Made by a program: the position numbers and the translations under genes
Notes under the pieces: generated by a model
Seen by the model: only the letters and a program-made list of their open reading frames with translations
Databases searched by the model: none
What the model was told of the DNA's origin: nothing
Shown: in pieces, positions 7,768 through 16,681 of the stretch
Layout: every line of letters starts with the position of its first letter
Position numbering within the stretch: the first letter of the stretch is position 1
NCBI GenBank assembly: GCA_964514235.1
Contig: CAZEPV010000016.1
Span: forward strand, 1 to 46,986
Length of the DNA: 46,986 nt
From: JAAYRQ01 sp035647235
GTDB taxonomy: Bacteria; Bacillota; Syntrophomonadia; Syntrophomonadales; Syntrophomonadaceae
Direction of reading: 5' to 3'

Positions 7768-8504
7768 TAAACAGTCCCCCCTTCCCTATGTTGAGCCAGA
7801 AATGACACTAAATGCTGGGCATGTCGTCCAGGATGAAACCTGCGCAAATAACCATTAATATTAAGCAAGCAACCGGGATCAGAAACAATCAAAACTTCAG
7901 CATCGCTGGCAATGAAATCCTCTACCTTATCCCTTACAATAGCTTCCGAAAGATAAGGGTATTTTAGGGCAAACTGGCCACCAAAGCCGCAGCATTCTGT
8001 ACTCCTATTCAGACTTACCAATTCTATATCCTTAACCGCATTCAACATTTTCCTGGGTTGTTCATAAATCCCCAGTCCCCTCAACAGACGGCAACTATCA
8101 TGACAAGCAACTTTCCCTGCAAAACGGGCTGATACATCTATAAGACCAGCTACATCAACCATAAACTGGGAGAACTCAAAAACCTTATCGGAAAGCCCCC
8201 TAGCCCTTTCTAACCAATCTGGCTCATCCGCTAAGACCTTACAGTATTCATTTTTAACCGTATCTATACAGGACCCGGAAAGACTAACTACATATTCATC
8301 ATTTTCAAATATCTCTATAAACTTTTTAGCACTGTTTTTAGCTTCCTTCATATATCCACCCGTAAAGAATGGCTGACCACAACAAGTTTGTTCACTATGG
8401 TAATGTAATTTAAAACCTAAATCTGCCATGAGGTTTACCATGTCCCGCCCCACTTCTACCAGTAAAGCATCTACAGAACATGGGATAAACAACGAAACTT
8501 GCAT
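7767..8504 (-). CDS. lutA: LutA-like cysteine-rich (CCG) protein
   Basis: The 245-residue protein has two CCG-type cysteine-rich domains: TCCGQPFFTGG near residue 41 and ECCGFGGQFALKYP near residue 169, with CHDSCRLLRGL between them. These domains bind an iron-sulfur cluster in heterodisulfide reductase- and glycolate oxidase-type subunits. LutA is the first subunit of LutABC. A GGGGGAG ribosome site precedes the ATG. The gene heads a three-gene operon; glycolate or another 2-hydroxy acid remains an alternative substrate. Confidence 0.93.
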   Translation of the reverse strand: MQVSLFIPCSVDALLVEVGRDMVNLMADLGFKLHYHSEQTCCGQPFFTGGYMKEAKNSAKKFIEIFENDEYVVSLSGSCIDTVKNEYCKVLADEPDWLERARGLSDKVFEFSQFMVDVAGLIDVSARFAGKVACHDSCRLLRGLGIYEQPRKMLNAVKDIELVSLNRSTECCGFGGQFALKYPYLSEAIVRDKVEDFIASDAEVLIVSDPGCLLNINGYLRRFHPGRHAQHLVSFLAQHREGGTV

Positions 8505-8599
8505 TTAAAGCTCCCCCTCTCTTAAACCATAAATTCCTCCTGAAGAAAAATAAATAAGGTGAATATTCTGGAAAATGCCTTTCTTGTAATTATAAGCAA

Positions 8600-8640
8600 A
8601 AAGATTAATAAAAGTATAGTTAGTAATCTTTAATTATACT
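8600..8640. promoter_or_regulatory. Nested inverted repeats upstream of the lut operon
   Basis: AAAGATTA (8600-8607) and TAATCTTT (8624-8631) form a perfect 8-bp inverted repeat with a 16-nt spacer. AGTATA (8613-8618) and TATACT (8635-8640) form a second, overlapping one. They lie in the 239-nt gap between the divergent lut operon and the MBL gene and could be regulator binding sites. No regulator gene is adjacent. Confidence 0.35.
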
Positions 8641-8743
8641 ATTAATATGGAAAGTTCTTGTTACTCGGGACTATTGGTTGTGATTTTATAGGTTTATTGG
8701 TAGAATTTTTCTAGGATTAATTTTCAGGAGTAGTGATAAAAAG

Positions 8744-9622
8744 ATGTTTCTACCTATTACCCCTAATATTTTCTTTATCCAAGCCCCTAATTCTGCAAAG
8801 TTTCCTTACTGTAATGGCTTATTCATTCAAGATAAACTAAATGCAATAATTGATACTAGTTTTGGTCCTAAGATGATAGATAAATTAAACCAAGAAGGCA
8901 TAGACATAGTTATTAATTCCCATTTTCATGAGGACCATATACTTAACAATAATTTATTTCCCCATGCCCAAATCTTAGTGCATGAAGATGATGCACCAGC
9001 AGTTGAATCCCTTGATGCCTTTTCGGATTATTATGGATTTAAGGAGCCCGCAACTATACAATTGGGCCTAGATTCCCTTAAAATGATTGATTTAAAGCCA
9101 TCTAAAGTAGCTCGCAAACTAAGCGCAAATGAAATAATAGACTTGGGAAAAATACAATTGCAGGTAATACATACCCCAGGCCACACCCCAGGGCATTGCT
9201 GTTTTTATGAAGAAAAAAATCATTTGCTTTTTTTGGGCGATATTGATTTAAACCGTTTTGGCCCGTGGTATGGACACGCTTGTAGCAATATTGATGATTT
9301 TATAGAATCTATTAATAAGTGCATCTCTATTAACCCATCCCTAGTCGTAACGAGCCATAGGGGTATTATTACCGATAATATTATAGGGCGTCTAAAAGAT
9401 TTTTTAGATACTATATATATAAGGGAGGAATTAATTATAGAAAATTTGGCCATTCCCCATACTTTAGATGAATTAACCGCCAAACAAATATTCTACGGCC
9501 CAAGTTTAACCCTAGATCCATTATATATGGCCATGGAAAAAATAGCTATAACCCACCATTTAAAACGCTTAATTAAGTTAGGTCAAGTCCAGCAGGACGA
9601 GAATTTATTCTATTTATCTTAA
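8744..9622 (+). CDS. Metallo-beta-lactamase-fold hydrolase
   Basis: The 292-residue protein carries the MBL zinc motif HFHEDH near residue 66, HTPGHTPGHC near residue 148, LGDIDL and a late TSHRG. The order and spacing match glyoxalase-II-like hydrolases with a helical C-terminal extension. AGGAG precedes the ATG. It is divergent from the lut operon and 14 nt upstream of a PilZ gene. The first Asp-bearing motif matches HxHxDH except for Glu at the third position, which is common in the family. Substrate unknown. Confidence 0.85.
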   Translation: MFLPITPNIFFIQAPNSAKFPYCNGLFIQDKLNAIIDTSFGPKMIDKLNQEGIDIVINSHFHEDHILNNNLFPHAQILVHEDDAPAVESLDAFSDYYGFKEPATIQLGLDSLKMIDLKPSKVARKLSANEIIDLGKIQLQVIHTPGHTPGHCCFYEEKNHLLFLGDIDLNRFGPWYGHACSNIDDFIESINKCISINPSLVVTSHRGIITDNIIGRLKDFLDTIYIREELIIENLAIPHTLDELTAKQIFYGPSLTLDPLYMAMEKIAITHHLKRLIKLGQVQQDENLFYLS

Positions 9623-9636
9623 TCGGGGGAATTCAA

Positions 9637-10302
9637 ATGGATAAGAAGTTATTAAAAATTAATAAATTAGTAGATATAACTGTTGAAAGGGAAACACCTT
9701 CGGGGAAGCTAGTGCAGGAGACTTTCGCTAGTCGCATTGAGGATATCGATCGTAAACATCTTTATTTAGCTTACCCTTTAAAAAACGGGGCTCCTTTCCC
9801 AGTTCGCAATAATGAGATAGTTACACTCAAGTTCCTATATAAAGACGATCTTTACGAATGTACAGTTAAGGCCCTAGCCTCACTCACCTCGCCCATAATA
9901 CTATTGAAAACTACTAAACCCGAAAAATTCGTGCGGATTCAATTAAGAAATTGGGTTAGGCATCCTTGTCATACCCTAGTTGAATTTAAAATAATTGACA
10001 ATGGGAAGGGTGGCCAAGACACAGAATCCCCTACATATCAAGAATACAGTATAGATATAAGTGGGGGTGGTATGCTTTTGCATACCAAGCAGACTCTGGA
10101 TGCAGGCACCATGCTATACGTCGAATTCAACCTAGATGATTGTTTAATTACGGCCAATAGTAGGGTAGTAAGGAGTGCCCCCATAGATAACGATTTCCGT
10201 ACAGCTGTCGAATTTGTAGATATCAAGGAAAAAGAACGGGAAAAGATAGTCAGCTATATATTCCGCAAACAACGTGAGATATTAAAGAAAAGGTTGTTAT
10301 GA
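9637..10302 (+). CDS. YcgR/PilZ-domain c-di-GMP receptor
   Basis: The 221-residue protein has an N-terminal YcgR-like domain (about 1-100) and a C-terminal PilZ domain. The c-di-GMP-binding signature is visible as R-x3-R near residues 106-111 (RNWVRHPC) and DISGGGM near residue 145, the D/N-x-S-x-x-G motif. Such proteins bind c-di-GMP and alter flagellar, secretion or surface functions. The gene follows the MBL gene by 14 nt and ends before a terminator. A c-di-GMP phosphodiesterase lies further along the window (24.8 kb). Confidence 0.9.
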   Translation: MDKKLLKINKLVDITVERETPSGKLVQETFASRIEDIDRKHLYLAYPLKNGAPFPVRNNEIVTLKFLYKDDLYECTVKALASLTSPIILLKTTKPEKFVRIQLRNWVRHPCHTLVEFKIIDNGKGGQDTESPTYQEYSIDISGGGMLLHTKQTLDAGTMLYVEFNLDDCLITANSRVVRSAPIDNDFRTAVEFVDIKEKEREKIVSYIFRKQREILKKRLL

Positions 10303-10360
10303 TTAGATATGCCCAGATAAAATGGGGCGTACGGTATATTATGTAAATTTAGCTGATATT

Positions 10361-10393
10361 AAAGGTGGCAGACCCGTTTTTGCCACCTTTTTT
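10361..10393 (+). terminator. Intrinsic terminator after the PilZ gene
   Basis: The stem AAAGGTGGCA/TGCCACCTTT with loop GACCCGTTTT is followed by a T-tract. It separates the MBL/PilZ unit from the exporter operon. Confidence 0.88.
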
Positions 10394-10422
10394 GCTTGTC
10401 TTATAAGAATTAATAGTGCTAT

Positions 10423-10463
10423 TATAATATCAGGTAAACTAAATTTACCTTTATAGTTTACCT
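10423..10463 (+). promoter_or_regulatory. Promoter -10 box and palindromic operator of the exporter operon
   Basis: A perfect TATAAT lies at 10423-10428. Directly downstream AGGTAAACTA (10432-10441) and TAGTTTACCT (10454-10463) form a perfect 10-bp inverted repeat. A third half-site TTTACC lies at 10444-10449, so GGTAAA-N5-TTTACC is nested inside. Position over the start region indicates repression, and the TetR protein encoded at the operon's end is the obvious candidate repressor. No convincing -35 box was found. Confidence 0.65.
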
Positions 10464-10486
10464 ATTAATCTAAGGGGGACTTGTTT

Positions 10487-11476
10487 ATGGGGAAAATCAA
10501 ACCAGCCCCAATCATAGCTGGCTTACTAATCCTTTCTTTATGTGCTTATGGCGGATACCTTTTTTTTTTAAAATCTTCCCCAGATGTAATTGAAGCCTCT
10601 GGCACTATAGAGGCCTCCCAAGTAAATGTGACTGCCAAAATTAATGGTACTTTGGAATCTATATTTGCCGCACAAGGAGAAGAAGTAGAGATAAATGAAG
10701 TCTTAGCTATACTTTCTCGCCCCGATATAGAATTACAGCGAGAACGCGATTTACTGAATATTGAACTTGCCCAGGCCAAAATTAGGGATTTACGGGCTGG
10801 GGCACGACCCCAAGAGCTTCAGGAGACCCAAGGAAACCTAAATATCGCCCAGGAAAACCTAATCCAAGCTAAAACAAATTATGAACGTCTAGAGAAATTG
10901 TATACTAACGGGGCCCTTTCCTCACAGGAATTGGAAGCGGCCAAATTGAAGGTGGAACTGGCCCAAAATCAACTTTTGATAGCAGAGGCGAAAATAGAAT
11001 TACTCGATCTAGGTCCTAGGTTGGGGACTATTGAAGCCGCTGCTTTAGAGCTAGCTAGGATGGAATCTATTTTGCAAGCTACCGATACCCTAAGGGAAGA
11101 CCTAATTATAAAATCCCCTTTGAATGGAACTATATTAAACAGTAATTATGAAATAGGGGAATTTATTGCGGCAGGGGCTAAATTATTTACCATAGCTAAT
11201 TTAAAGGATTTATGGCTTACCGTATATATTCCCTCAGATGAATTAAGCCAGATAAGTTTAGGTCAAGAAGTAGAGTGTTTTATTAGCGGTGATGATCAAG
11301 CTTATAAAGGAAAGGTAGTACATGTGGCTGACCAAGGTGAGTTTACCCCCAAAATGATTCAGACTAAAAAGGAACGGGCTAACATTGTTTTTGCGGTGAA
11401 AGTTGCTATAACTAATGATAATATGCGGCTTAAACCTGGTATGCCTGCTGATGTTCTTTTTAAGCGGGGTGAATAA
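10487..11476 (+). CDS. HlyD-family membrane fusion protein
   Basis: The roughly 329-residue periplasmic-adaptor-type protein has one N-terminal membrane anchor (about residues 7-28), a barrel/lipoyl part beginning EASGTIEASQVNVTAKINGTLESI, a coiled-coil hairpin (about 80-190) and a second lipoyl/beta-barrel part (LIIKSPLNGTILNSNYEIGEFI). It resembles YbhG. ATG 10487 is chosen because AAGGGGG lies 8 nt upstream; a TTG 6 nt earlier is too close to the site. It heads a five-gene exporter operon and abuts the first ATPase gene (TAA followed directly by ATG). Confidence 0.92.
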   Translation: MGKIKPAPIIAGLLILSLCAYGGYLFFLKSSPDVIEASGTIEASQVNVTAKINGTLESIFAAQGEEVEINEVLAILSRPDIELQRERDLLNIELAQAKIRDLRAGARPQELQETQGNLNIAQENLIQAKTNYERLEKLYTNGALSSQELEAAKLKVELAQNQLLIAEAKIELLDLGPRLGTIEAAALELARMESILQATDTLREDLIIKSPLNGTILNSNYEIGEFIAAGAKLFTIANLKDLWLTVYIPSDELSQISLGQEVECFISGDDQAYKGKVVHVADQGEFTPKMIQTKKERANIVFAVKVAITNDNMRLKPGMPADVLFKRGE

Positions 11477-12373
11477 ATGATTAGTGCAATTAATGTGACC
11501 AAAGCCTTTGACACCTTAACTGCTGTAGATAATGTCTCACTCGATGTCGAAAAACAGGATATCTTTGGCTTAGTAGGCCCAGACGGTGCAGGCAAAACCA
11601 CCTTGCTCCGTATGATTTGTGGTTTAATCGAACCTGATGCAGGAGAAATAAGATTACTAGGTCACCCTTTGAGTAATGTAGATAAAATTAGAAATTACTT
11701 CGGTTACATGCCCCAAAAGTTTAGCCTATACGGAGATTTAACCATTGGGGAAAATATCAACTTTTTCGGTTCTTTGTATAGTTTGGATAGGGCTACCATT
11801 AAAAAACGAGCTGCAGAAACCTTGTCTGTTACTGGGCTGCTGCCCTTTATTAATCGCCGAGCGGATAAATTATCTGGAGGCATGAAACAAAAACTCGCTT
11901 TATGTACCGCCTTGGTAACCAGACCCCCCCTATTAATCCTAGATGAACCTACCTTCGGGGTGGACCCTGAATCAAGACGGGAATTCTGGAAAATACTTTA
12001 CAATTTAAATCACGAGGGCATGACTATACTAGTTACAACAGCCTATATGGATGAAGCCGAACTATGCACAAAAGTAGGATTTATTCATAGTGGAATATTA
12101 AAGGTCGTTGATACACCAGCAAGCTTGAAAAAGCAATTTCCCTACCAAGTAATTGAAATCCACACCGATAGCACAGACATTTCATTATTTAAGCAGGCTC
12201 CAGGCATTATCGACCAAGCCTTTTTTGGCTATAAATATCGCCTTATTGCGGAAAAATCCGCAGACCTTTTAGAAAAGATTGAAAAAGAATTAATTTATAA
12301 ATCCACCTTAGTCGCGGAAGTTGACCCCACTATGGAGGACCTCTTTATTATTTTGGCCGAGCAGGAGTATTAA
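11477..12373 (+). CDS. ABC exporter ATPase, first (YbhF N-half-like)
   Basis: The 298-residue ATPase has Walker A GPDGAGKTT near residue 35, signature LSGGMKQKLAL near residue 133, Walker B LLILDEPTFGVDP and a conserved switch region. The Asp in GPDGAGKTT in place of the usual Asn is typical of the first nucleotide-binding half of YbhF-type drug exporters. The partner half is a separate gene starting 3 nt downstream. It likely powers export of a toxic or lipophilic compound together with the HlyD protein and permease. Confidence 0.93.
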   Translation: MISAINVTKAFDTLTAVDNVSLDVEKQDIFGLVGPDGAGKTTLLRMICGLIEPDAGEIRLLGHPLSNVDKIRNYFGYMPQKFSLYGDLTIGENINFFGSLYSLDRATIKKRAAETLSVTGLLPFINRRADKLSGGMKQKLALCTALVTRPPLLILDEPTFGVDPESRREFWKILYNLNHEGMTILVTTAYMDEAELCTKVGFIHSGILKVVDTPASLKKQFPYQVIEIHTDSTDISLFKQAPGIIDQAFFGYKYRLIAEKSADLLEKIEKELIYKSTLVAEVDPTMEDLFIILAEQEY

Positions 12374-12376
12374 GAA

Positions 12377-13294
12377 ATGGAATATATTATTGTTACCCAT
12401 GACTTAAGCAAAAAATTTGGAGACTTTACCGCAGTTGACCGCCTGAATGTGCAAATAAGCTCCGGTGAAATATGTGGTTTTTTAGGCCCAAATGGAGCAG
12501 GCAAATCTACCGCAATCCGAATGTTGTGCGGTATATTAGCCCCCAGCTCTGGTCAAGGCTATGTCATCGGTTACAATATCAATAGTGAAAGTGAGCAGAT
12601 AAAAAAGCATATCGGTTACATGTCGCAGAAATTTAGTTTATATGATGACTTAACCGTTTATGAAAACTTAGACTTTTTTGCAGGCATTTATGATATCCCC
12701 ATTAACCAAAGAAGCAAGCGAATAAACCAACTAATAGCCCTGATGGAACTAGAAACTGATAAGAACCACTTGGTAAGCAATTTAAGTGTGGGCCATAAAC
12801 AAAGACTGGCCCTAGCTAGTGCGATAGTGGCTAAACCTCGGGTCTTGTTTTTAGATGAACCCACTAGCGGGGTAAGCCCAGCAAGTAGAAGGAATTTCTT
12901 TGATATTATACAAGGCTTGGCTAATGAAGGCACTACGGTAATTGTTACTACACATTTCATGGATGAAGCTGAACGCTGTAACAAGCTTGCCTTTCTATCC
13001 CAAGGCAAGCTTTTGGCTTTTGATAATCCCGAAAGACTGAAAAAAGATAGTATAAAAGGGATTTTAGTAGAAATAGAACTTCCCGAACCATTGCTCCATA
13101 TGGAAAAACTTTTGAAACTTCCTTATGTTAAAGACTGCTTTTTGCATGGGGCCTTGCTCCATGTCTTATTGACTAATAATGAGGCTTTAAAGGAATTTGC
13201 CCAGGAAATAAATAAACCGCTCAAAATTGTAAAACCAACCTTAGAGGATGTATTCATCACCCTTGCTAAGGAGCCACAAACAGAAAGTTGGTAA
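12377..13294 (+). CDS. ABC exporter ATPase, second (YbhF C-half-like)
   Basis: The 305-residue ATPase has Walker A GPNGAGKST near residue 36 and Walker B VLFLDEPTSG. Its signature motif reads LSVGHKQRLAL, not LSGGQ, and the D-loop reads GVSP where GVDP is usual. Both changes suggest a degenerate, asymmetric composite site, as in the second half of YbhF. It sits between the first ATPase (3 nt) and the permease (3 nt). In the family both halves are usually fused in one polypeptide; here they are split. Confidence 0.92.
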   Translation: MEYIIVTHDLSKKFGDFTAVDRLNVQISSGEICGFLGPNGAGKSTAIRMLCGILAPSSGQGYVIGYNINSESEQIKKHIGYMSQKFSLYDDLTVYENLDFFAGIYDIPINQRSKRINQLIALMELETDKNHLVSNLSVGHKQRLALASAIVAKPRVLFLDEPTSGVSPASRRNFFDIIQGLANEGTTVIVTTHFMDEAERCNKLAFLSQGKLLAFDNPERLKKDSIKGILVEIELPEPLLHMEKLLKLPYVKDCFLHGALLHVLLTNNEALKEFAQEINKPLKIVKPTLEDVFITLAKEPQTESW

Positions 13295-13297
13295 TTT

Positions 13298-14407
13298 ATG
13301 CACAGAATTATATCGGTTCTTAAAAAGGAATTTTTGCAAATGAGACGGGATCGCATGACACTAGGACTAATATTCATGCTCCCCTTGGTGCAACTACTAC
13401 TGTTTGGTTACGCTATACAAACAGAAGTAAAGCATATACCCACGGCCATTTTCGACCAATCCCTTTCTGCTTCTAGTCGGGATATGTTAGATTCCTTTAC
13501 CTCCTCGGGTTATTTTGACCCTTCATTTGTCGCCACTTCATACCAAGATATATCTGATTTAATAGACAGTGGCCAAGCCCAAGTAGGTATAATCTTTCCC
13601 CCTGATTTTGAACTCAAAGTAAATCGGGGAGAAACTGCTCCCATTCAAGTAATAGTAGATGCCAGCGATAGTATGTTATCTAATCAGGCTATTGCTACTG
13701 CTAATTCCATTGGCTTATTGAAATCACAAAAACTAATTATAGGGAAAATGGGTACCAGCGAACTTCCATATGATGTGCAAATCCGCCCCTGGTATAATCC
13801 AGATGGGATTACAGCCTACTATATGGTGCCAGCTATTCTGGGCATAATTGTTACCATGACCATGGTAATAGTAACCTCGGTAGCCATAGTACGTGAAAGG
13901 GAAAGGGGCACCCTAGAACAATTAATAGTAACTCCAATTAAATCATGGGAGTTAATGGTAGGCAAAATAATCCCCTACATAGCTTTAGGTTATTTGCAAA
14001 TAACCGTAGCCTTATTAGTAGCAGTTTTTATTTTCCAGGTGCCCATTCGGGGTAGTCTTTTGCAGTTATATCTTTTGACTATTGTTTTTATAACAGCTTC
14101 CCTAGGCTTAGGTCTGATGATTTCTAATATTGCCCAAAACCAAATGCAGGCCTTTCAAATGTCCTTTTTTGTTATGCTGCCTAGTATTTTGTTATCGGGT
14201 TTCTTGTTTCCCCGCGCAGCCATGCCCAAAATTATTTATTACATAAGTTTTCTTATCCCCTTAACTTATTATTTAGATATTATTCGGGGCATAATCCTAA
14301 AGGGTATCGGCTTTACCTACCTAGTAGGCCAAGTTTCGGCCTTATTAATATTTTCTGTATTCTTTTTAGTTTTCAGTACCCTGAAATTTAGTAAAAAGAT
14401 AGAATAG
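13298..14407 (+). CDS. ABC-2 type exporter permease (YbhS/YhhJ-like)
   Basis: The 369-residue protein has an N-terminal membrane segment (residues 20-40), a large extracytoplasmic loop (about 45-170) and five more membrane segments in the C-terminal half. The hallmark RERERGTLEQLIVTPIKSWELMVGKI lies near residue 199. This is the ABC2_membrane architecture of YbhS/YbhR. Only one permease gene is present, so it probably acts as a homodimer. It is followed by a TetR gene within 15 nt. Confidence 0.93.
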   Translation: MHRIISVLKKEFLQMRRDRMTLGLIFMLPLVQLLLFGYAIQTEVKHIPTAIFDQSLSASSRDMLDSFTSSGYFDPSFVATSYQDISDLIDSGQAQVGIIFPPDFELKVNRGETAPIQVIVDASDSMLSNQAIATANSIGLLKSQKLIIGKMGTSELPYDVQIRPWYNPDGITAYYMVPAILGIIVTMTMVIVTSVAIVRERERGTLEQLIVTPIKSWELMVGKIIPYIALGYLQITVALLVAVFIFQVPIRGSLLQLYLLTIVFITASLGLGLMISNIAQNQMQAFQMSFFVMLPSILLSGFLFPRAAMPKIIYYISFLIPLTYYLDIIRGIILKGIGFTYLVGQVSALLIFSVFFLVFSTLKFSKKIE

Positions 14408-14421
14408 TAAAGGTGATCAAG

Positions 14422-14979
14422 ATGGATATTCCTACTAAAATATTAACAGCCAGCCGCGAATTAATTAATGATAGGGGCATAGTGAATTGGACAGTTGACG
14501 ATCTTGCCCAAAAGGCTGCGGTGAGTAAACGTACTATATATAGATATTTTTCTAGTAAAGATGAAATAATAGAAATCACCCTAGACAATTTCATGCTAGA
14601 AATGCAGACTAAATTTGGGAATATTGCTACCCAAGGTTATTCCCCTGCAGAAATTCTAGCTGCTTTGATTCATGAAATTTACAACAACACCCCTTTTATT
14701 ATGAATAATAAAAGTTTAACTGATTTGAAAAACTCTTATCCACATCTATGGCAAAAGATTGATAATTTCCGCACCGAAAGATTAACCGAATTCATAAAAC
14801 ACCTTATAATTCTTGACCAGACCAATTTTATCCAAGAGTTAGATGAGCAAATACTTATTACCGTATTTGTTGCTATTATTCAAGCTGTATTAAACCCTAC
14901 ATTTTTATTAGAAAATGAACTATCCTTCCGAGAAGCTATTGAAAATATAAGTAAATTATTTGAAAAAATAATTACTTGA
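14422..14979 (+). CDS. TetR/AcrR-family transcriptional regulator
   Basis: The 185-residue protein has an N-terminal TetR helix-turn-helix (ILTASRELINDRGIVNWTVDDLAQKAAVSKRTIYRYFSSK pattern, residues 5-50) and a divergent helical ligand-binding C-terminus. ATG 14422 follows AAGGTGA by 5 nt; a GTG 9 nt upstream lies inside that ribosome site. As the last gene of the exporter operon it is likely an autoregulator acting at the palindrome at 10432-10463. Confidence 0.9.
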   Translation: MDIPTKILTASRELINDRGIVNWTVDDLAQKAAVSKRTIYRYFSSKDEIIEITLDNFMLEMQTKFGNIATQGYSPAEILAALIHEIYNNTPFIMNNKSLTDLKNSYPHLWQKIDNFRTERLTEFIKHLIILDQTNFIQELDEQILITVFVAIIQAVLNPTFLLENELSFREAIENISKLFEKIIT

Positions 14980-15023
14980 TTTTTGATCGTATACTGCTCC
15001 CCTCCACTATTTCAAACGAAGGT

Positions 15024-15042
15024 CCGTCCCCATGTTTGGCGG
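15024..15042. repeat. Short dispersed repeat, second copy
   Basis: CCGTCCCCATGTTTG is repeated from position 61. Here it is followed by GCGGGGA, so that TCCCC and GGGGA can pair as a small hairpin. It lies in the 138-nt gap between the tetR gene and the alcohol dehydrogenase gene. Confidence 0.45.
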
Positions 15043-15117
15043 GGATAATTTAAAATAGCTGTGTTAAACTAAGAGTTGCAGGAAGATATTTAGAAAATAT
15101 TTAGGAGGAAATTTAAT

Positions 15118-16278
15118 ATGTTAGATTTTACTTTTCAAAACCCAGGTAAAATACTTTTCGGCCAGAATCAACTAGATAAATTGGCCCATGAAATTAAGGC
15201 TTATGGTGATAGAGTTTTATTGGTTTACGGTGGAGGTAGTATTAAAAGAAGTGGGCTATACCATAAAATAGTAAGTATCTTAAATGAAAATGATATATTT
15301 TTTGTGGATTTACCTGGGGTTCAGTCTAACCCCCGTATCGGTACAGTAAGGGAAGGAGTAAAATTATGCCGAGAAAATAGTCTACAATTTGTTTTGGGAG
15401 TCGGCGGGGGTAGCACTATAGACTGCTCCAAAGCTATAGCTGCTGGCTTCTTCTATGAAAATGACCCCTGGGACTTTTTTATTCGTAAGGCGAGAATAAA
15501 TGCTGCATTACCGATTGGTTGCATTTTAACTATAGCGGCTACTGGTACCGAAATGAATGTAAATACAGTTATAAGTAATGAAGAAACCCTAGAAAAAAAA
15601 GGCTCGGGAAGCCGTCACCTGATCCCTAAGTTTTCTATTTTAGATCCTACCCTTACTTATACCGTGCCCCCTTTTCAAACTGCTGCTGGTGTAGCCGATA
15701 TTATGAGCCACATATATGAACAATATTTTAGCCCTACTCCAGGTACATTTTTACAAGATAGTATGGGCGAAAGCATCCTCAAAACTTGTATAAAATACGC
15801 GCCTATTGCTATAAAAGAACCTGAAAATTACGAAGCTAGGGCTAATATAATGTGGGCTAGTACTTTGGCATTAAATGGCCTGCTTTCAACTGGGAAACTA
15901 ACCGACTGGGCCACACACATGATTGAACATGAAGTTAGTGCTATGTATGATACTACTCATGGGGCGGGGCTGGCTGTCTTAGCACCACATTGGATGGAAT
16001 ATGTTTTAGACGATAATACCGTAAATAAACTAAGCACCTATGCACGCAATGTCTGGAATATTTCCCAGGAAAATGATTTTGCGGCCGCCCGTGCAGGAAT
16101 TAAGGAAACGGCTAAATTCTTTAGCTCGATAGGACTGCCTTCTAGCTTAAAGGAAATGGGGGTTAAAGAAGATTCACTAGCCAAGATAGCCGAAAATGCT
16201 ACCCTTAGTGGCCCCCTAGGCAGATTTAAAAGTTTGGAAACAGAAGATGTATTGACTATACTAGAGAAGGCCTATTAA
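15118..16278 (+). CDS. Iron-containing alcohol dehydrogenase (butanol dehydrogenase-like)
   Basis: The 386-residue protein is a group III Fe-ADH of the BDH/YugJ/YqhD type, oxidising or reducing alcohols/aldehydes with NAD(P)H. Visible landmarks are the N-terminal FTFQNPGKILFG, the nucleotide-binding GGGSTIDCSKAIAAG near residue 97, and the metal-ligand region with GVADIMSH, MIEHEVSAMYDTTHGAGLAVLAPHWMEY (Asp/His/His/His). A TTTAGGAGGAAATTTAAT ribosome site precedes the ATG. It appears monocistronic and ends before a strong terminator. Confidence 0.94.
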   Translation: MLDFTFQNPGKILFGQNQLDKLAHEIKAYGDRVLLVYGGGSIKRSGLYHKIVSILNENDIFFVDLPGVQSNPRIGTVREGVKLCRENSLQFVLGVGGGSTIDCSKAIAAGFFYENDPWDFFIRKARINAALPIGCILTIAATGTEMNVNTVISNEETLEKKGSGSRHLIPKFSILDPTLTYTVPPFQTAAGVADIMSHIYEQYFSPTPGTFLQDSMGESILKTCIKYAPIAIKEPENYEARANIMWASTLALNGLLSTGKLTDWATHMIEHEVSAMYDTTHGAGLAVLAPHWMEYVLDDNTVNKLSTYARNVWNISQENDFAAARAGIKETAKFFSSIGLPSSLKEMGVKEDSLAKIAENATLSGPLGRFKSLETEDVLTILEKAY

Positions 16279-16373
16279 ATTTAGAGATTATTAGCCATGG
16301 TGCTTATTTTTCATAAAATTAAATTGAATTTATAATTGCTAGGTAGAGACTATTTTCAATCAATGTTTAGATT

Positions 16374-16421
16374 AAAAGCAACAAACCACTTTATATTTTA
16401 TAAGCGGTTTGTTGCTTTTGT
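16374..16421 (+). terminator. Strong intrinsic terminator after the alcohol dehydrogenase
   Basis: AAAAGCAACAAACC (16374-16387) pairs with GGTTTGTTGCTTTT (16406-16419), a 14-bp stem flanked by A and T tracts. It probably works in both directions. Confidence 0.88.
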
Positions 16422-16674
16422 TTATAACCTTAAAAATAAGGAGATTACCCCAAAGACTACCAAATGAAAAATAGGCTTTCATCCCTGCAGATATTGGTAT
16501 TATCTCCTTATTATGAGGGGCTTACAAAAGACCAACCATAAGGTAAAGACCTAGCTAACTTTACTTCCCGACACATGCCACTATTCCTATAAGTTGACTT
16601 TTCCATTTCCTAACTATAGGAAACGTATCAACTGCTATAGGGTAGATCAACTAACTCGGCCTATAAGGCTATAA
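16422..16674. other. Structured non-coding region of unknown nature
   Basis: This gap between the alcohol dehydrogenase terminator and the permease gene has no convincing reading frame but several self-complementary parts. AATAAGGAGAT (about 16434) pairs with ATCTCCTTATT (about 16502) around a smaller ATGAAA/TTTCAT hairpin. TTTCCTA/TAGGAAA form a perfect 7-bp hairpin near 16610, flanked by GTTGA/TCAAC. The ends are an imperfect inverted repeat: TTATAACCTTA at 16422-16432 and TAAGGCTATAA at 16664-16674 (10 of 11 match). It may be a structured RNA, a 3' UTR or a small non-autonomous element. I recognise no known family. Confidence 0.35.
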
Positions 16675-16681
16675 TACTTCT

